From contig DATCLS010000064.1 in NCBI GenBank assembly GCA_036563805.1, positions 1 through 64,000 on the forward strand: a stretch of DNA of 64,000 nt, read 5' to 3'. Of this stretch, positions 8,621-17,006 are shown piece by piece. The position numbers were made by a program, and so were the translations under genes. Position 1 is the stretch's first letter, and the number at the start of each line of letters is the position of its first letter. The stretch comes from DATCLS01 sp036563805. Lineage in GTDB: Bacteria; Actinomycetota; Acidimicrobiia; Acidimicrobiales; VFJN01. The notes beneath the pieces are model-generated. The model was not told the DNA's origin and made no database searches. It saw only the letters and a list, made by a program, of their open reading frames with translations.

Positions 8621-9619
8621 ATGCGGTTCGTGATCTACGGCGCGGGCGCCATCGGAGGAGCGATCGGCGGCCGGCTGTTCGAGGCCGGCCACGACGTCAC
8701 GCTGATCGCCCGGGGCGCCCACGAGCAGGCGCTCCGGGTCCACGGCCTGCGGCTGGCCTCGCCCGCCGGCGTCGCCACCCTGTCCATCCCGGTCGTCAAC
8801 CACCCGGCCGAGGCCGACCTGCGGCCGGGGGACGTCGTCGTGTTGGCCATGAAGTCCCACGACACGGCGGCGGCCGTGGCCACCCTGGCCGACTGCGCCC
8901 CGCCCGACATCGCCGTCGTCTGCGCCCAGAACGGCGTGGAGAACGAGCGGATGGCGCTCCGGTGGTTCCCGGACGTGTACGCCGTCAACGTCGTGTGCCC
9001 GGCCTCCCACCTCGAGCCGGGCGTGGTGGCGGCGCACTCGGCGCCGGTCACCGGCATCCTCGACCTCGGCCGCTACCCGTCCGGCGTGGACGACACCGCC
9101 CGCGCCCTGGCCACCGCCCTCCAGGGGGCGACGTTCTCGTCCGAGGCCGTCCCGGACATCATGCGGTGGAAGTACCGCAAGCTGATCGTCAACCTCGGCA
9201 ACGCGGTCGACGCCGTGTGCGGGGCGCTCGGTCCGTCGGGCCGGTTCGACATGTCGGACGAGGGGGTCGCCGAGCTCCTCCGGCGGGTCCAGGCCGAGGG
9301 CGAGGCCTGCCTCGCCGCGGCCGGCATCGACGTGGCCTCGCGGGAGGAGGACGCCGAGCGGCGCGGCAACCTGCTCAGCCCCCAGCCCGTGGACGGGGCC
9401 GAGCAGACCCGGAGCTCGTCGTGGCAGAGCCTGGCCCGCGGAACCGGCACCGTCGAGAGCGACTACCTCAACGGCGAGATCGTGCTGCTCGGCCGGCTCC
9501 ACGGGGTGCCGACCCCGGTCAACGACCTGCTGCGGCGGCTGGCCAGGTCGATGGCGGCCGAGGGGCGGGAGCCCGGGTCGATGGCGCCGCACGAGGTGCT
9601 GGCCCAGCTCGGAGGCTGA
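8621..9619 (+). CDS. 2-dehydropantoate 2-reductase family protein
   Basis: 332 residues. The N-terminus is a Rossmann fold, MRFVIYGAGAIGGAIGGRL, followed by a substrate-loop K in MKSHDT and NGVENE. The C-terminal helical domain contains KYRKLIVNLGNAVDAV, with the conserved Lys and Asn of ketopantoate reductases. ApbA/PanE members reduce ketopantoate with NADPH for CoA synthesis, but the family has many paralogues acting on other 2-oxo acids. GTG 8579, overlapping the previous stop, is also in frame, but ATG 8621 fits the fold start. No other pantothenate genes are near, so the substrate is left open. Confidence 0.85.
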   Translation: MRFVIYGAGAIGGAIGGRLFEAGHDVTLIARGAHEQALRVHGLRLASPAGVATLSIPVVNHPAEADLRPGDVVVLAMKSHDTAAAVATLADCAPPDIAVVCAQNGVENERMALRWFPDVYAVNVVCPASHLEPGVVAAHSAPVTGILDLGRYPSGVDDTARALATALQGATFSSEAVPDIMRWKYRKLIVNLGNAVDAVCGALGPSGRFDMSDEGVAELLRRVQAEGEACLAAAGIDVASREEDAERRGNLLSPQPVDGAEQTRSSSWQSLARGTGTVESDYLNGEIVLLGRLHGVPTPVNDLLRRLARSMAAEGREPGSMAPHEVLAQLGG

Positions 9620-9764
9620 AGGTCGGGGGGTTCCGGAAGGTCGGGGTTCCGGGCGGGCCGGCGGGCCCGGTGCTCGGTCCGGCGCGGGTCGGGCCGTCGG
9701 GCGCCGGCGCCGCCGGCCCCGCCGTGGCCGGTGGACTCGCCGGTGCCGTGATGGGCGCCGCCGG

Positions 9765-10589
9765 TCAGTGGCCGTCGTAGGAGTAGGCGGCGTCCTCCTC
9801 CTCGAACGGCCGCCCGTCGAGGCAGTCGACGGTGGTGTGAAAGGCGGCCCACAGCCGCCGCGCCAGGCGCTCCGAGTCGTACTGCGGGGCCCACTCGGCC
9901 CCGGCCAGCGAGTCGCTGATGCACAGCACGGCGGCCAGCGCCGCCCGGCGGACGATCCCGATCGCGAAGAGCGCCGCCGCTTCCATCTCCACGCACAGCG
10001 CCCCCCGCTCGGCGAAGTGGCGGGCCTCGGCGACGGTCTCGCGGTAGATGGCGTCGATCGTCCAGGTGGGGCCGCGACAGGGGCGCAGCCGGGAGGCGGC
10101 GAGGGCGAACTCGAGGCGGTCGCTCAACTCGAGGTCGGCCAGGGCGGGGGTGTCGGCCCGCAGGTAGTGGTGGGAGACGCCCTCGTCCCGGATGGCCTCG
10201 TCGGCCACGACCACGTCGCCGACGAGCAGCTCCGGGCGTAGCGAGCCGGCCACCCCGACGGACACGATCTCGCGGGCGCCGAGGGCGATCAGCTCCTCGA
10301 CCACGACGGCCACCACGGGCGCGCCGATGCCGAACCCGCCGACGACGCCGACCCGTCCGTCGGTGCGGTCGAGGGCGTGTACGGTCTCGGCTGGTCCGCC
10401 GACGGGCAGCGGTGTCGTCGACTCCGCATCGAGCACGGCCGCGAACAGCTGCGGTTGGTAGGTGACGATGATCGCCGGAGGTACCGACTCGACCAGGTCG
10501 AAGCCTCGGGCTCGCCGGTGAGCCAGGACCGCTTGCGGCGTGACGAAGGCCTCGTGGTCGTGTTTCCCCCCATAGCTAGGAAACACCAC
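9765..10589 (-). CDS. nucleoside phosphorylase family protein
   Basis: 274 residues of the PNP/UDP phosphorylase fold: a GFGIGAP phosphate-loop-like segment, VGVAGSL, then CVEMEAAALFAIG, the signature for ribose and base binding, and a final CISDSL. The pattern with VEMEA is closest to uridine-phosphorylase-like or hexameric PNP members, which cleave nucleosides with phosphate for salvage. Two adjacent GTG codons (10589, 10586) can start it. Specificity cannot be fixed from sequence. Confidence 0.82.
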   Translation of the reverse strand: MVFPSYGGKHDHEAFVTPQAVLAHRRARGFDLVESVPPAIIVTYQPQLFAAVLDAESTTPLPVGGPAETVHALDRTDGRVGVVGGFGIGAPVVAVVVEELIALGAREIVSVGVAGSLRPELLVGDVVVADEAIRDEGVSHHYLRADTPALADLELSDRLEFALAASRLRPCRGPTWTIDAIYRETVAEARHFAERGALCVEMEAAALFAIGIVRRAALAAVLCISDSLAGAEWAPQYDSERLARRLWAAFHTTVDCLDGRPFEEEDAAYSYDGH

Positions 10590-10639
10590 GGCCCGAGGAT
10601 GGCACTTTCCCTGCCTACCAGGCCCGGAAGTCGTTGTGA

Positions 10640-10655
10640 TCGAACATGTGTTCGC
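10640..10655 (+). promoter_or_regulatory. LexA-type SOS box
   Basis: TCGAACATGTGTTCGC matches the actinobacterial SOS operator TCGAAC-N4-GTTCGA at 15 of 16 positions of the framework, and lies directly before a -10-like hexamer. LexA bound here would block that promoter until DNA damage. Confidence 0.65.
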
Positions 10656-10656
10656 C

Positions 10657-10662
10657 TACGAT
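10657..10662 (+). promoter_or_regulatory. -10 element of the SOS-box gene
   Basis: TACGAT ends 6 nt before ATG 10669, so the transcript would be leaderless and the SOS box covers the -35/-10 region. Confidence 0.5.
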
Positions 10663-10668
10663 GGGGCC

Positions 10669-11277
10669 ATGGTGAGCGATGCGGTGACCGACGGGGCGAG
10701 CAGGGCGACGAGTGGGTCGAACGGCGGCCGGGCGAGCGGGGTGACGCCCAGCGACGCCGCCGGTAGCGGAGCTGGAGAGTCCATGAGACGAAGTGAGAGG
10801 GGCGGAGGTTCGGCGGCCCGGCGGGATGGCGATCACGGCGACCAAAGCGGCCTGGGCGGCGCCGTCAGCCCTGATGTGGGCGGTGGCGACGGCGTCCCGG
10901 CACGGGGTGCGCCGGCGCCCGGCGGTGACGATCCGGCGGCGGTGACAGCTGGCGCGGACCGTGGCGTCGTCGTTCCGCTCCGTAGCCGTCGGCCGGGGGA
11001 GCGGGTCGGTGCGGCGCGCACGGCCCGGCGCCGGCCCCGACGGGGTGGGCCGATGGGGGCGCGACCGATGGTGCGCCGCGAGCCGCCCGGCGACGGGCTG
11101 GGCCGGGCCGGCGGCGGCGTCGCGCTCGAGGTCGAGGTCGCCCTGGGCGAGCTGGCGGCCGGTATCGGGCGGGCCAAATCCGAGATCCGGCGCATGCGGG
11201 CTGCGGCCGCCGGGTGGGAAGCGCGCGGCGTCTGGGGGTCGGGGCACCCGTCCATCCCCCGCGACCGGCGGACCTGA
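10669..11277 (+). CDS. SOS-box-linked ORF, possible DUF222 remnant
   Basis: 202 residues from an ATG placed 6 nt after a -10 element and 13 nt after a LexA box. Most of the sequence is Gly/Arg/Ala-rich and uninformative. The last 55 residues contain LEVEVALGELAAGIGRAKSEI followed by RRMRAAAAGWEARGVW. That resembles the first helices of DUF222 proteins, which often end in an HNH nuclease and are often SOS-controlled. The frame stops before the rest of that domain. It may be a truncated DUF222-HNH gene; it could also be a chance frame. The box position is the best evidence that something here is expressed. Confidence 0.4.
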   Translation: MVSDAVTDGASRATSGSNGGRASGVTPSDAAGSGAGESMRRSERGGGSAARRDGDHGDQSGLGGAVSPDVGGGDGVPARGAPAPGGDDPAAVTAGADRGVVVPLRSRRPGERVGAARTARRRPRRGGPMGARPMVRREPPGDGLGRAGGGVALEVEVALGELAAGIGRAKSEIRRMRAAAAGWEARGVWGSGHPSIPRDRRT

Positions 11278-11361
11278 GCCGGCGGCCGTCGCCTGCGGGG
11301 GAGCGAGGGGGCGCGGTCGGCGTGCGGCAGAGGATGCGGGCCGGTGCGAGGCGGGCGGCGG

Positions 11362-13245
11362 TCAGCCGCCGCGGCGGCCGCCCGGGCCGCCCCGGCCGGG
11401 CCACTCGAGCTCGCAGGCGACGCCGTCGCCGTCGTAGTCCAGCTCGGGCCGGTAGCCGGGCTCGCCCTGCTCGATCGGCGCCGCGCCCTGCCGCCACGCG
11501 TCCCAGCAGTCGTCGTAGTGCACCGGCGGCTGGGTGGGCGGGGGAGCCGTCGTCGTGGTCGGCGGCGCGGTGGTCGTCGTAGGCGGGGCGGTCGTCGTGG
11601 TGGTCGGCGGGGCGGTGGTGGTCGTGGTCGGGGGCGCGGTCGTCGTGGTGGTGGGCGGTTCCGTGTTCGTCGTCGGCGCCGCGGTGGTCGACGAGCGGGC
11701 CTCGCTGGTGTCGGCGCTGGCCGACCCGGCCGACTCCTCGTCGCCGCCCGGCAGCATGAGCGCAGCGACCAGCCCGACGATCAGCAGCGCCACGGCGGCG
11801 ACGCCGATCAGACGGACCCGGCGGGGGTCGAGGCCGGCCGCCCCCTCGTCCTCTTCGTCGTCTTCGTCGTCGTAGGGGTCGTACTCGTCGTCGCCGGCGA
11901 ACGGGTCGGCGGGAGCGCCGATCGGCATGACCCCCGGGCCGGTGGCGGGCTCGTCGCCGTAGCCGTCGCCGCCGTCGAGGCCCTCGGGGCCGAGGGCGAA
12001 CACCGACCGCGACGACGCCGGCGGCCCGATCGGCAGGGGGGCCACCTCGACGGCGGTGGCGTCGTCGGCCGCGAGCTCGGGCTCGGGTCGGGGCGGGGTC
12101 GCGCTCCAGGTCCACGCCGGGGGCGGGCCGTCGCCGCCGCCGAGCACGAGCGGCGGCGCCTCGAGCCGCCGCCGGGGATCCTCGCTGGCCCTTGCGTTCG
12201 CTTCGCCTGGGGCGGGGCCGGTGGCGGAGCTCCCGTTGCCGGCCGCGGTGGGTCCGGCTCCTGCGGTGGCCCCGGTGGCGGTGGGTCCGGCTCCCGCGGC
12301 CGCCCCGGCCGCGGCGACCGAACCGTGCGCCACCTCGCCGGCCGCCGGCTCGTCCCGGTGGCCTGGCCGTCGGATCGTCGGCCCGGACGTGTCCGCCGCG
12401 CCGGCCGCGGCACCCGGCGCCGGCGTGGACGCGGCCGGCGGGTCATCGGGGGCTCCGGTGCCGGGGGCCGCGCCGCCCCGCGCTGCGCCGTTGAGCGGCG
12501 GCGCGGCGGGTGCCGGGACGGTGCGCGTCGGTCGCCCGTGCGGCGGGGCGGCACGGCCGTTGGGGGGCGGCGCGGCGGGCGGACGATCGTCCCGGTGCGC
12601 CGGACCCTGCGGCGGCCGGTCGGACGCGTTGGTCCGGTTGCTGTCGGTACCGGGCGGCGCCGGCCTGCGGGCCGCTTCGTAGAGCGGCACCGCGTTGTGC
12701 ACCCGGTCGTTGCTGGGCGCGGGCTGCGTGTCGGCGGCTCGGGACTGCGTCAACGCCGCCGGCGGGTCGTGGGGCGGCTCGGGCGGGCCCGCGGCCGGGG
12801 GCGTCGGTCCCGCGGCCGGCGGGGGCGGGGCGGGCGTCGTGTCCGACGGTCCGGGCGCGGCGGGCGCGGGCGGGCCCGGGGCCGGGGGACGGGGCGACGC
12901 CGCCACGCCCGGGATCGGGTTGGGTGGCGGGCCGCCGGCGGCGGGCTGGAAGACCACGAACGGCGGCACGCGGGCCGGGCGCAGCGGGGGCGGGACGGCC
13001 GGCTGCGCCGCCGAGCCCAGCGCCGCCGCCTCGTGGGGCTCGACCGGCGGGCCGAGGGGCGGCAACCAGATGTCGGCGACGCCCAGCTCGTCGCCGTTGG
13101 TGGAGGTGCCGGGGGCGCTGCGGTCGGGGCCGCCGGGCGGCGCGCCCCGCGACGGCTGGGGCACGGGCCGGGGAGGCGGCTCGCCGACGCGCCGAGCGGC
13201 GGTGTCGCGGCCGTCGCTGGTGCTGCGCCTGTCTCGCTGTCCCAC
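11362..13245 (-). CDS. single-pass membrane protein with C-terminal Excalibur domain
   Basis: 627 residues from GTG 13245 (ATG 13314 also open). Three parts are visible. First is a long Pro/Ala/Gly-rich cytosolic region without predicted fold, closing with an acidic DDEYDPYDDEDDEEDEG. Next is one membrane helix (VRLIGVAAVALLIVGLVAAL). Last is an extracellular Thr/Pro stalk of repeated TTTTTAPP units leading to an Excalibur motif, PELDYDGDGVACE, with Cys in DDCWDAW. Excalibur is a short EF-hand-like calcium-binding domain of surface proteins. The gene is divergent from the BKACE gene. Its role is unknown; a calcium-sensing or cell-surface scaffold is only a guess. Confidence 0.75.
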   Translation of the reverse strand: MGQRDRRSTSDGRDTAARRVGEPPPRPVPQPSRGAPPGGPDRSAPGTSTNGDELGVADIWLPPLGPPVEPHEAAALGSAAQPAVPPPLRPARVPPFVVFQPAAGGPPPNPIPGVAASPRPPAPGPPAPAAPGPSDTTPAPPPPAAGPTPPAAGPPEPPHDPPAALTQSRAADTQPAPSNDRVHNAVPLYEAARRPAPPGTDSNRTNASDRPPQGPAHRDDRPPAAPPPNGRAAPPHGRPTRTVPAPAAPPLNGAARGGAAPGTGAPDDPPAASTPAPGAAAGAADTSGPTIRRPGHRDEPAAGEVAHGSVAAAGAAAGAGPTATGATAGAGPTAAGNGSSATGPAPGEANARASEDPRRRLEAPPLVLGGGDGPPPAWTWSATPPRPEPELAADDATAVEVAPLPIGPPASSRSVFALGPEGLDGGDGYGDEPATGPGVMPIGAPADPFAGDDEYDPYDDEDDEEDEGAAGLDPRRVRLIGVAAVALLIVGLVAALMLPGGDEESAGSASADTSEARSSTTAAPTTNTEPPTTTTTAPPTTTTTAPPTTTTTAPPTTTTAPPTTTTAPPPTQPPVHYDDCWDAWRQGAAPIEQGEPGYRPELDYDGDGVACELEWPGRGGPGGRRGG

Positions 13246-13417
13246 GTCGCCGCCTGTGCCTACCCTGCCCGTATCGCTGGGGAGGCGCCCGTCGCTGCCA
13301 CACGACGACCGCATCGCTCACGTCCGCCTGCCCCAGACCGGGTAGACGATACCTGCCACATTCCGCATGTCACCCATCAGCTGCCGCTGGGGGCGATGCC
13401 GAGACGAGGAGACGACA

Positions 13418-14152
13418 GTGCTGCTGAAGGCCTGTCTCAACGGTGGGCGCCAGCTCGACGACCACCCCCGCTGCCCGATCACCCCGGGCGAGCTCGCCGC
13501 CGACGGGGCGGCGGCCCTGGCCGCAGGCGCCGAGGCGCTGCACGTGCACCCCCGCAACGAGGAGGGGTACGAGAGCCTGGCGCCCCACGATGTGGGCGCC
13601 ACGGTCGAGGCGATGCGCGAGATCGTCGAGGCCCCCATCGGCGTCACGACCGGCGCCTGGATCGTGCCCGACCCCGAGGAGCGCCTCCGCGCCGTCGAGT
13701 CGTGGACGGTGCTTCCGGACTTCGCCTCGGTGAACTTCGACGAGCCGGGAGCGGCCAAGCTGGCCACGGCGCTGCTGGAGCGCGGCGTGGCCGTCGAGGC
13801 CGGGCTGCCCGGCGCCGGCGCGGCGGGCGCACTGGCGGCGAGCGGGCTGGCCGACCGGCTCGTGCGCATCCTGCTCGAGCTGGACGACGAGACGATCGAG
13901 GCGGCGCTGGCCACGCTCGACGAGCTGGAGCGGGCGCTCGCCGGCGTGGCGCCGGACGCCCCGCGGCTGCTGCACGGCCGGGGCGACACGACGTGGGACC
14001 TGTTGGGCGAGGCGGCCCGGCGGGAGCACGATGCCCGCATCGGGATCGAGGACACGGTCAAGCTGCCGGACGGGTCGCGGGCCCACGACAACGCCGAGCT
14101 CGTTCGGACCGCGGTGGCGCACTACCGGGCCGCCGGGCTCGAGGCCCGGTGA
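13418..14152 (+). CDS. BKACE family beta-keto acid cleavage enzyme (DUF849)
   Basis: 244 residues. The start LLKACLNGGR and then HPRCPITPGELA, GAEALHVHPR (H42 and H44, metal ligands) and the late GIEDTVKLPDG match BKACE/3-keto-5-aminohexanoate cleavage proteins. These condense a beta-keto acid with acetyl-CoA to give acetoacetate plus a CoA ester, using a zinc site. GTG 13418 is preceded by GAGGAG, 7 nt away, and lies at the family's normal N-terminus; the 17 upstream codons look non-conserved. It is shorter than typical members (about 270-310). No lysine-fermentation partner genes are present. Confidence 0.8.
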   Translation: MLLKACLNGGRQLDDHPRCPITPGELAADGAAALAAGAEALHVHPRNEEGYESLAPHDVGATVEAMREIVEAPIGVTTGAWIVPDPEERLRAVESWTVLPDFASVNFDEPGAAKLATALLERGVAVEAGLPGAGAAGALAASGLADRLVRILLELDDETIEAALATLDELERALAGVAPDAPRLLHGRGDTTWDLLGEAARREHDARIGIEDTVKLPDGSRAHDNAELVRTAVAHYRAAGLEAR

Positions 14153-15104
14153 CCCGGTAGCGCCGGCCGCCAGGCCCCAGCCCCCGGCGACATCTCTCTC
14201 CCCTTCCGCCCGGCCCGACCACGTCCGGCGCCGTCCTCTCCTCGGCTCCGGCGGACCTGCCCGCCCCGGGCACCCCGCTCGGGCTCGCCCCGGGGCGACC
14301 CGCGGCTGCCGGGCGTGCTCGTGGCGCTCCATCCGGCGACCCCGTCGGCGCCCGGAGCGCCCGCGTGGCCGGCGTCACCACAGCCGGCTGTGCGCCGCGC
14401 CCGCCCGGCATGCCCACCCGGCCGCGGCCCACGGCGAGCGCACCCAACGAACCTGCGCGGCCCACGCCCCGCTGGCCCGCATCCCGCCGGCTCCGCCCGC
14501 GCTCCGGCTTCGGCGAGTGCCAGGCCCGGCGCTGGCCCGGCGAACCTGCGCGGCCTACGCCCCGCTGGCCCGCATCCCGCCGGCTCCGCCCGCGCTCCGG
14601 CTTCGGCGAGTGCCAGGCCCGGCGCTGGCCCGGCGAACCTGCGCGGCCTACGCCCCGCTGGCCCGCATCCCGCCGGCCCCGCCCGCGCTTCGGCGAGTGC
14701 CAGGCCCGGCGCTGGCCCGGCGAACCTGCGCGGCCTACGCCCCGCTGGCCCGCATCCCGCCGGCTCCGCCCGCGCTTCGGCGAGTGCCAGGCCCGGCGCT
14801 GGCCCCCGGCGAACCAGCGGGCCCCGGCCCTGCGTCGGCCGGCGGTTCCGGCCGGCGGTGGCCTGCCGGTGAGCCGGCCCGGGCGAGCCGGCCGGGTTCT
14901 GCCTCCCGGTCGGCAGTTGGCTCCGCAGATGTGACCGGCGTTGGCTTGCCAGGGTGAGCCGGCCCCGGCGAACGCCCAGGCCCCGGTGCCGGCGCCTTCG
15001 GTGCCGGCCCTCCGGCCCCTCCCGGTTCCGACCCCGGCGGCGAGCCGGGCCGGGCGGGCCAGCCGGCCCCCGGTCCGGGGCCGCCTGCGGCGGCCAGGCA
15101 CCGC
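14153..15104. other. 952-bp gene-free stretch with tandem repeats
   Basis: It lies downstream of both the BKACE gene and the convergent nitronate monooxygenase gene. Both strands are open for long distances only because of extreme G+C and a repeat array. I see no start with a ribosome site, no domain and no RNA. Confidence 0.6.
14448..14815. repeat. 93-bp tandem repeat array, four copies
   Basis: Copies beginning CGAACCTGCGCGG start at 14448, 14541, 14634 and 14721, with a degenerate fifth start at 14810. Periods are 93, 93, 87 and 89 nt. The 87-nt unit lacks one 6-nt CTCCGG. The copies are nearly identical, so the array is recent or homogenised. Confidence 0.85.
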
Positions 15105-16235
15105 TCAGGCCAGCGCCCGGGCGTTCAGGCTCTCGAGGCGGTGGCAGGCGTCGAGGTACTCGTCGACGAGTCGCTGGACGACGTCGGCCGCCCGCTCGAT
15201 CCGGTTCATCTGCCCGACGACCTGGCCGACGGGGTTGAAGTTCACATCCTTGGCCGCCTCGGGGTACCGGTGCCCCCGCTGCACGGCGTCGAGCGCCACC
15301 ATCATCTGCAGCGGCATCGGCAGCGGGTCGGGCGTGTCGGGTCGCTCCCACGCTTCGGTCCAGTCGTTGCGCAACATGCGGCACGGCTTGCCGGTGAACG
15401 ACCGCGACCGCACGGTGTCGTGGCTGGTCGCCTCGAGGTAGGTCTGCATCTGGGCGGGCGGCACGTCGGCCTCCTCGACCGTGAGCCACAGCGAGCCCGT
15501 CCAGGCGCCGGCCGCCCCCATGGCCAGCGCGGCGGCCACCTGCCGCCCCGACCCGATGCCGCCGGCCGCCAGCACCGGCAGCGGCGCCACGGCGTCGATC
15601 ACCTGGGGCCACAGCACCATCGAGGCCACCTCGCCGCAGTGGCCGCCGCCCTCGGTCCCCTGGCAGACCACGAAGTCGAGCCCGGCGTCCTTGTGCTTGA
15701 GGGCGTGGCGCACCGACCCGCACAGCGCGCCGACCAGGCGCCCGGTGGACTGGATCTCGGACACGACATCGGCCGGCGGCGTCCCCAGCGCGTTGGCGAC
15801 GAGCCGGGCCTTGTCGTGGCGCAGGATCGCCTCGACCTGGGGCCCGGCGGTGGCGGCCGTCCAGCCCAGCAGCTCGTGGTGCTTCTCCTCGGGCGGCACC
15901 TCGGGGACCCCGTGCTCGGCCAGGATCCGGGCGCCGAACTCCCGGTGGTCGGCCGGGATGTGCTTGGCCAGCTCGGCCTCCAGCTGCTCGGGGGTCAGGT
16001 CGAGATCCATGCCCTCGTACTTGCTGGGGATCACGATGTCGACGCCGTAGGGGAGGTCGCCGACGTGGTCGTCGAGCCAGGCCAGCTCGACCTCGAGCTG
16101 GTCGGGATCGAAGCCCACGGCGCCGAGCACGCCGAGCCCACCGGCCTTGGTCACGGCGGCGACGACGTCGCGGCAGTGGCTGAAGGCGAAGATCGGGAAC
16201 TCGATGCCGAGCCGGTCGCAGATCTCAGTGCGCAT
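15105..16235 (-). CDS. nitronate monooxygenase-like FMN enzyme
   Basis: 376 residues of the 2-nitropropane dioxygenase-like TIM barrel: PIFAFSHCRDVVAAV near the N-terminus, CQGTEGGGHCG (FMN phosphate loop) and LAAGGIGSGRQVAAALAMGA at the end of the barrel. Members oxidise alkyl nitronates or act as NADH:quinone reductases. ATG 16235 is preferred over the adjacent GTG 16238. No neighbours suggest a pathway. Confidence 0.85.
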   Translation of the reverse strand: MRTEICDRLGIEFPIFAFSHCRDVVAAVTKAGGLGVLGAVGFDPDQLEVELAWLDDHVGDLPYGVDIVIPSKYEGMDLDLTPEQLEAELAKHIPADHREFGARILAEHGVPEVPPEEKHHELLGWTAATAGPQVEAILRHDKARLVANALGTPPADVVSEIQSTGRLVGALCGSVRHALKHKDAGLDFVVCQGTEGGGHCGEVASMVLWPQVIDAVAPLPVLAAGGIGSGRQVAAALAMGAAGAWTGSLWLTVEEADVPPAQMQTYLEATSHDTVRSRSFTGKPCRMLRNDWTEAWERPDTPDPLPMPLQMMVALDAVQRGHRYPEAAKDVNFNPVGQVVGQMNRIERAADVVQRLVDEYLDACHRLESLNARALA

Positions 16236-16323
16236 CACCCCAGTCCATCAAACGATCGTTGGGGACGCCAGCCGGTCGCATCCAAGCTGGGCGGCCGGCC
16301 CGTTGACGGCGCCCCCTCCCCGG

Positions 16324-16329
16324 TACCGT
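16324..16329 (+). promoter_or_regulatory. -10 element of the ASCH-like pseudogene
   Basis: TACCGT ends 6 nt before ATG 16336, the leaderless spacing seen at many genes here. Confidence 0.4.
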
Positions 16330-16335
16330 CACCGC

Positions 16336-16922
16336 ATGCTGTTCAAGCAGCGGATGTGGGCGGGGCTGGCCGACGGGACGGTCACGGTCACGTTCCGTCG
16401 CTGGCGCCGCCCCTAGGCGAGGCCGGGCGGCCGGTACCGCACGCCGGCCGGCGTCCTCGCGGTCGACGCCGTCACCACGGTCGGCGCCGCCGACATCACC
16501 AACGCGACGCGTGGCGAGCCGGCTACGCCGACCGGGCGAGCCTGCTGGCCGAGCTCGACCGCCACGAGGGCCAGCTCTACCGCATCGACGTCCACCACGC
16601 CGGCGCCGACCCCCGCGTCGCCCTCCGGGCCGCCGCCGACCTGTCACCCGACGACGACGAGCGCATCGCCGCCCGCCTCGCCCGCCTGGACCGGGCCAGC
16701 GGGCGCGGCCCGTGGACCCGGCAGGTGCTGGCCCTGGTGGCCGCGCGCCCGGCGGTCCGGGCGGCGGACCTGGCCGCCTCGCTCGGGCGGGACACGCCGT
16801 CGTTCAAGCGCGACGTGCGCAAGCTCAAGGAGCTGGGCCTGACCGAGAGCCTGGAGGTCGGCTACCGCCTCTCGCCCCGGGGCGAGGCGGTGTTGGCCCG
16901 ACTCGGCGCCCGGCCCGACTGA
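16336..16922 (+). pseudogene. ASCH-like plus winged-helix protein, broken twice
   Basis: ATG 16336 begins MLFKQRMWAGLADGTVTVTF then RRWRRP, the ASCH/PUA-like start. TAG at 16414-16416 interrupts it, but the same frame continues as ARPGGRYRTPAGVLAVDAV. Near 16505 the sequence AACGCGACGCG lacks one base (AACGCCGACGCG would read on), after which the frame gives DAWRAGYADRASLLAELD and a C-terminal winged-helix part, SLGRDTPSFKRDVRKLKELG, to the stop at 16922. Full length would be about 195 residues. Two independent lesions point to a real pseudogene with intact promoter. ASCH proteins are thought to bind RNA or modified nucleotides. Confidence 0.75.
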
Positions 16923-16998
16923 GCCCGGCCCGGTGCGACGCTCGGCGCCTCGGACTCCGGCCCGTCGGGCCCGACTGAGCCCCGGTGCGACGCTCGGC
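16912..16998. repeat. duplicated 3' end of the ASCH-like pseudogene
   Basis: GGCCCGACTGAGCCC followed by GGTGCGACGCTCGGC occurs at 16912-16946 (with the TGA stop) and again at 16968-16998, 56 bp later. Confidence 0.7.
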
Positions 16999-17006
16999 TC
17001 GCCTGA

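Noticed and set aside
14448..14815. CRISPR array
   Set aside because: Units are contiguous 93-bp tandem copies without unique spacers, and no cas genes are present.
14031..14957. Proline/alanine-rich frame crossing the 93-bp repeats
   Set aside because: No ribosome site, no domain, and frames are equally open on the other strand. Two of the repeat periods would also be expected to be kept in frame if coding, but one (89 nt) is not.
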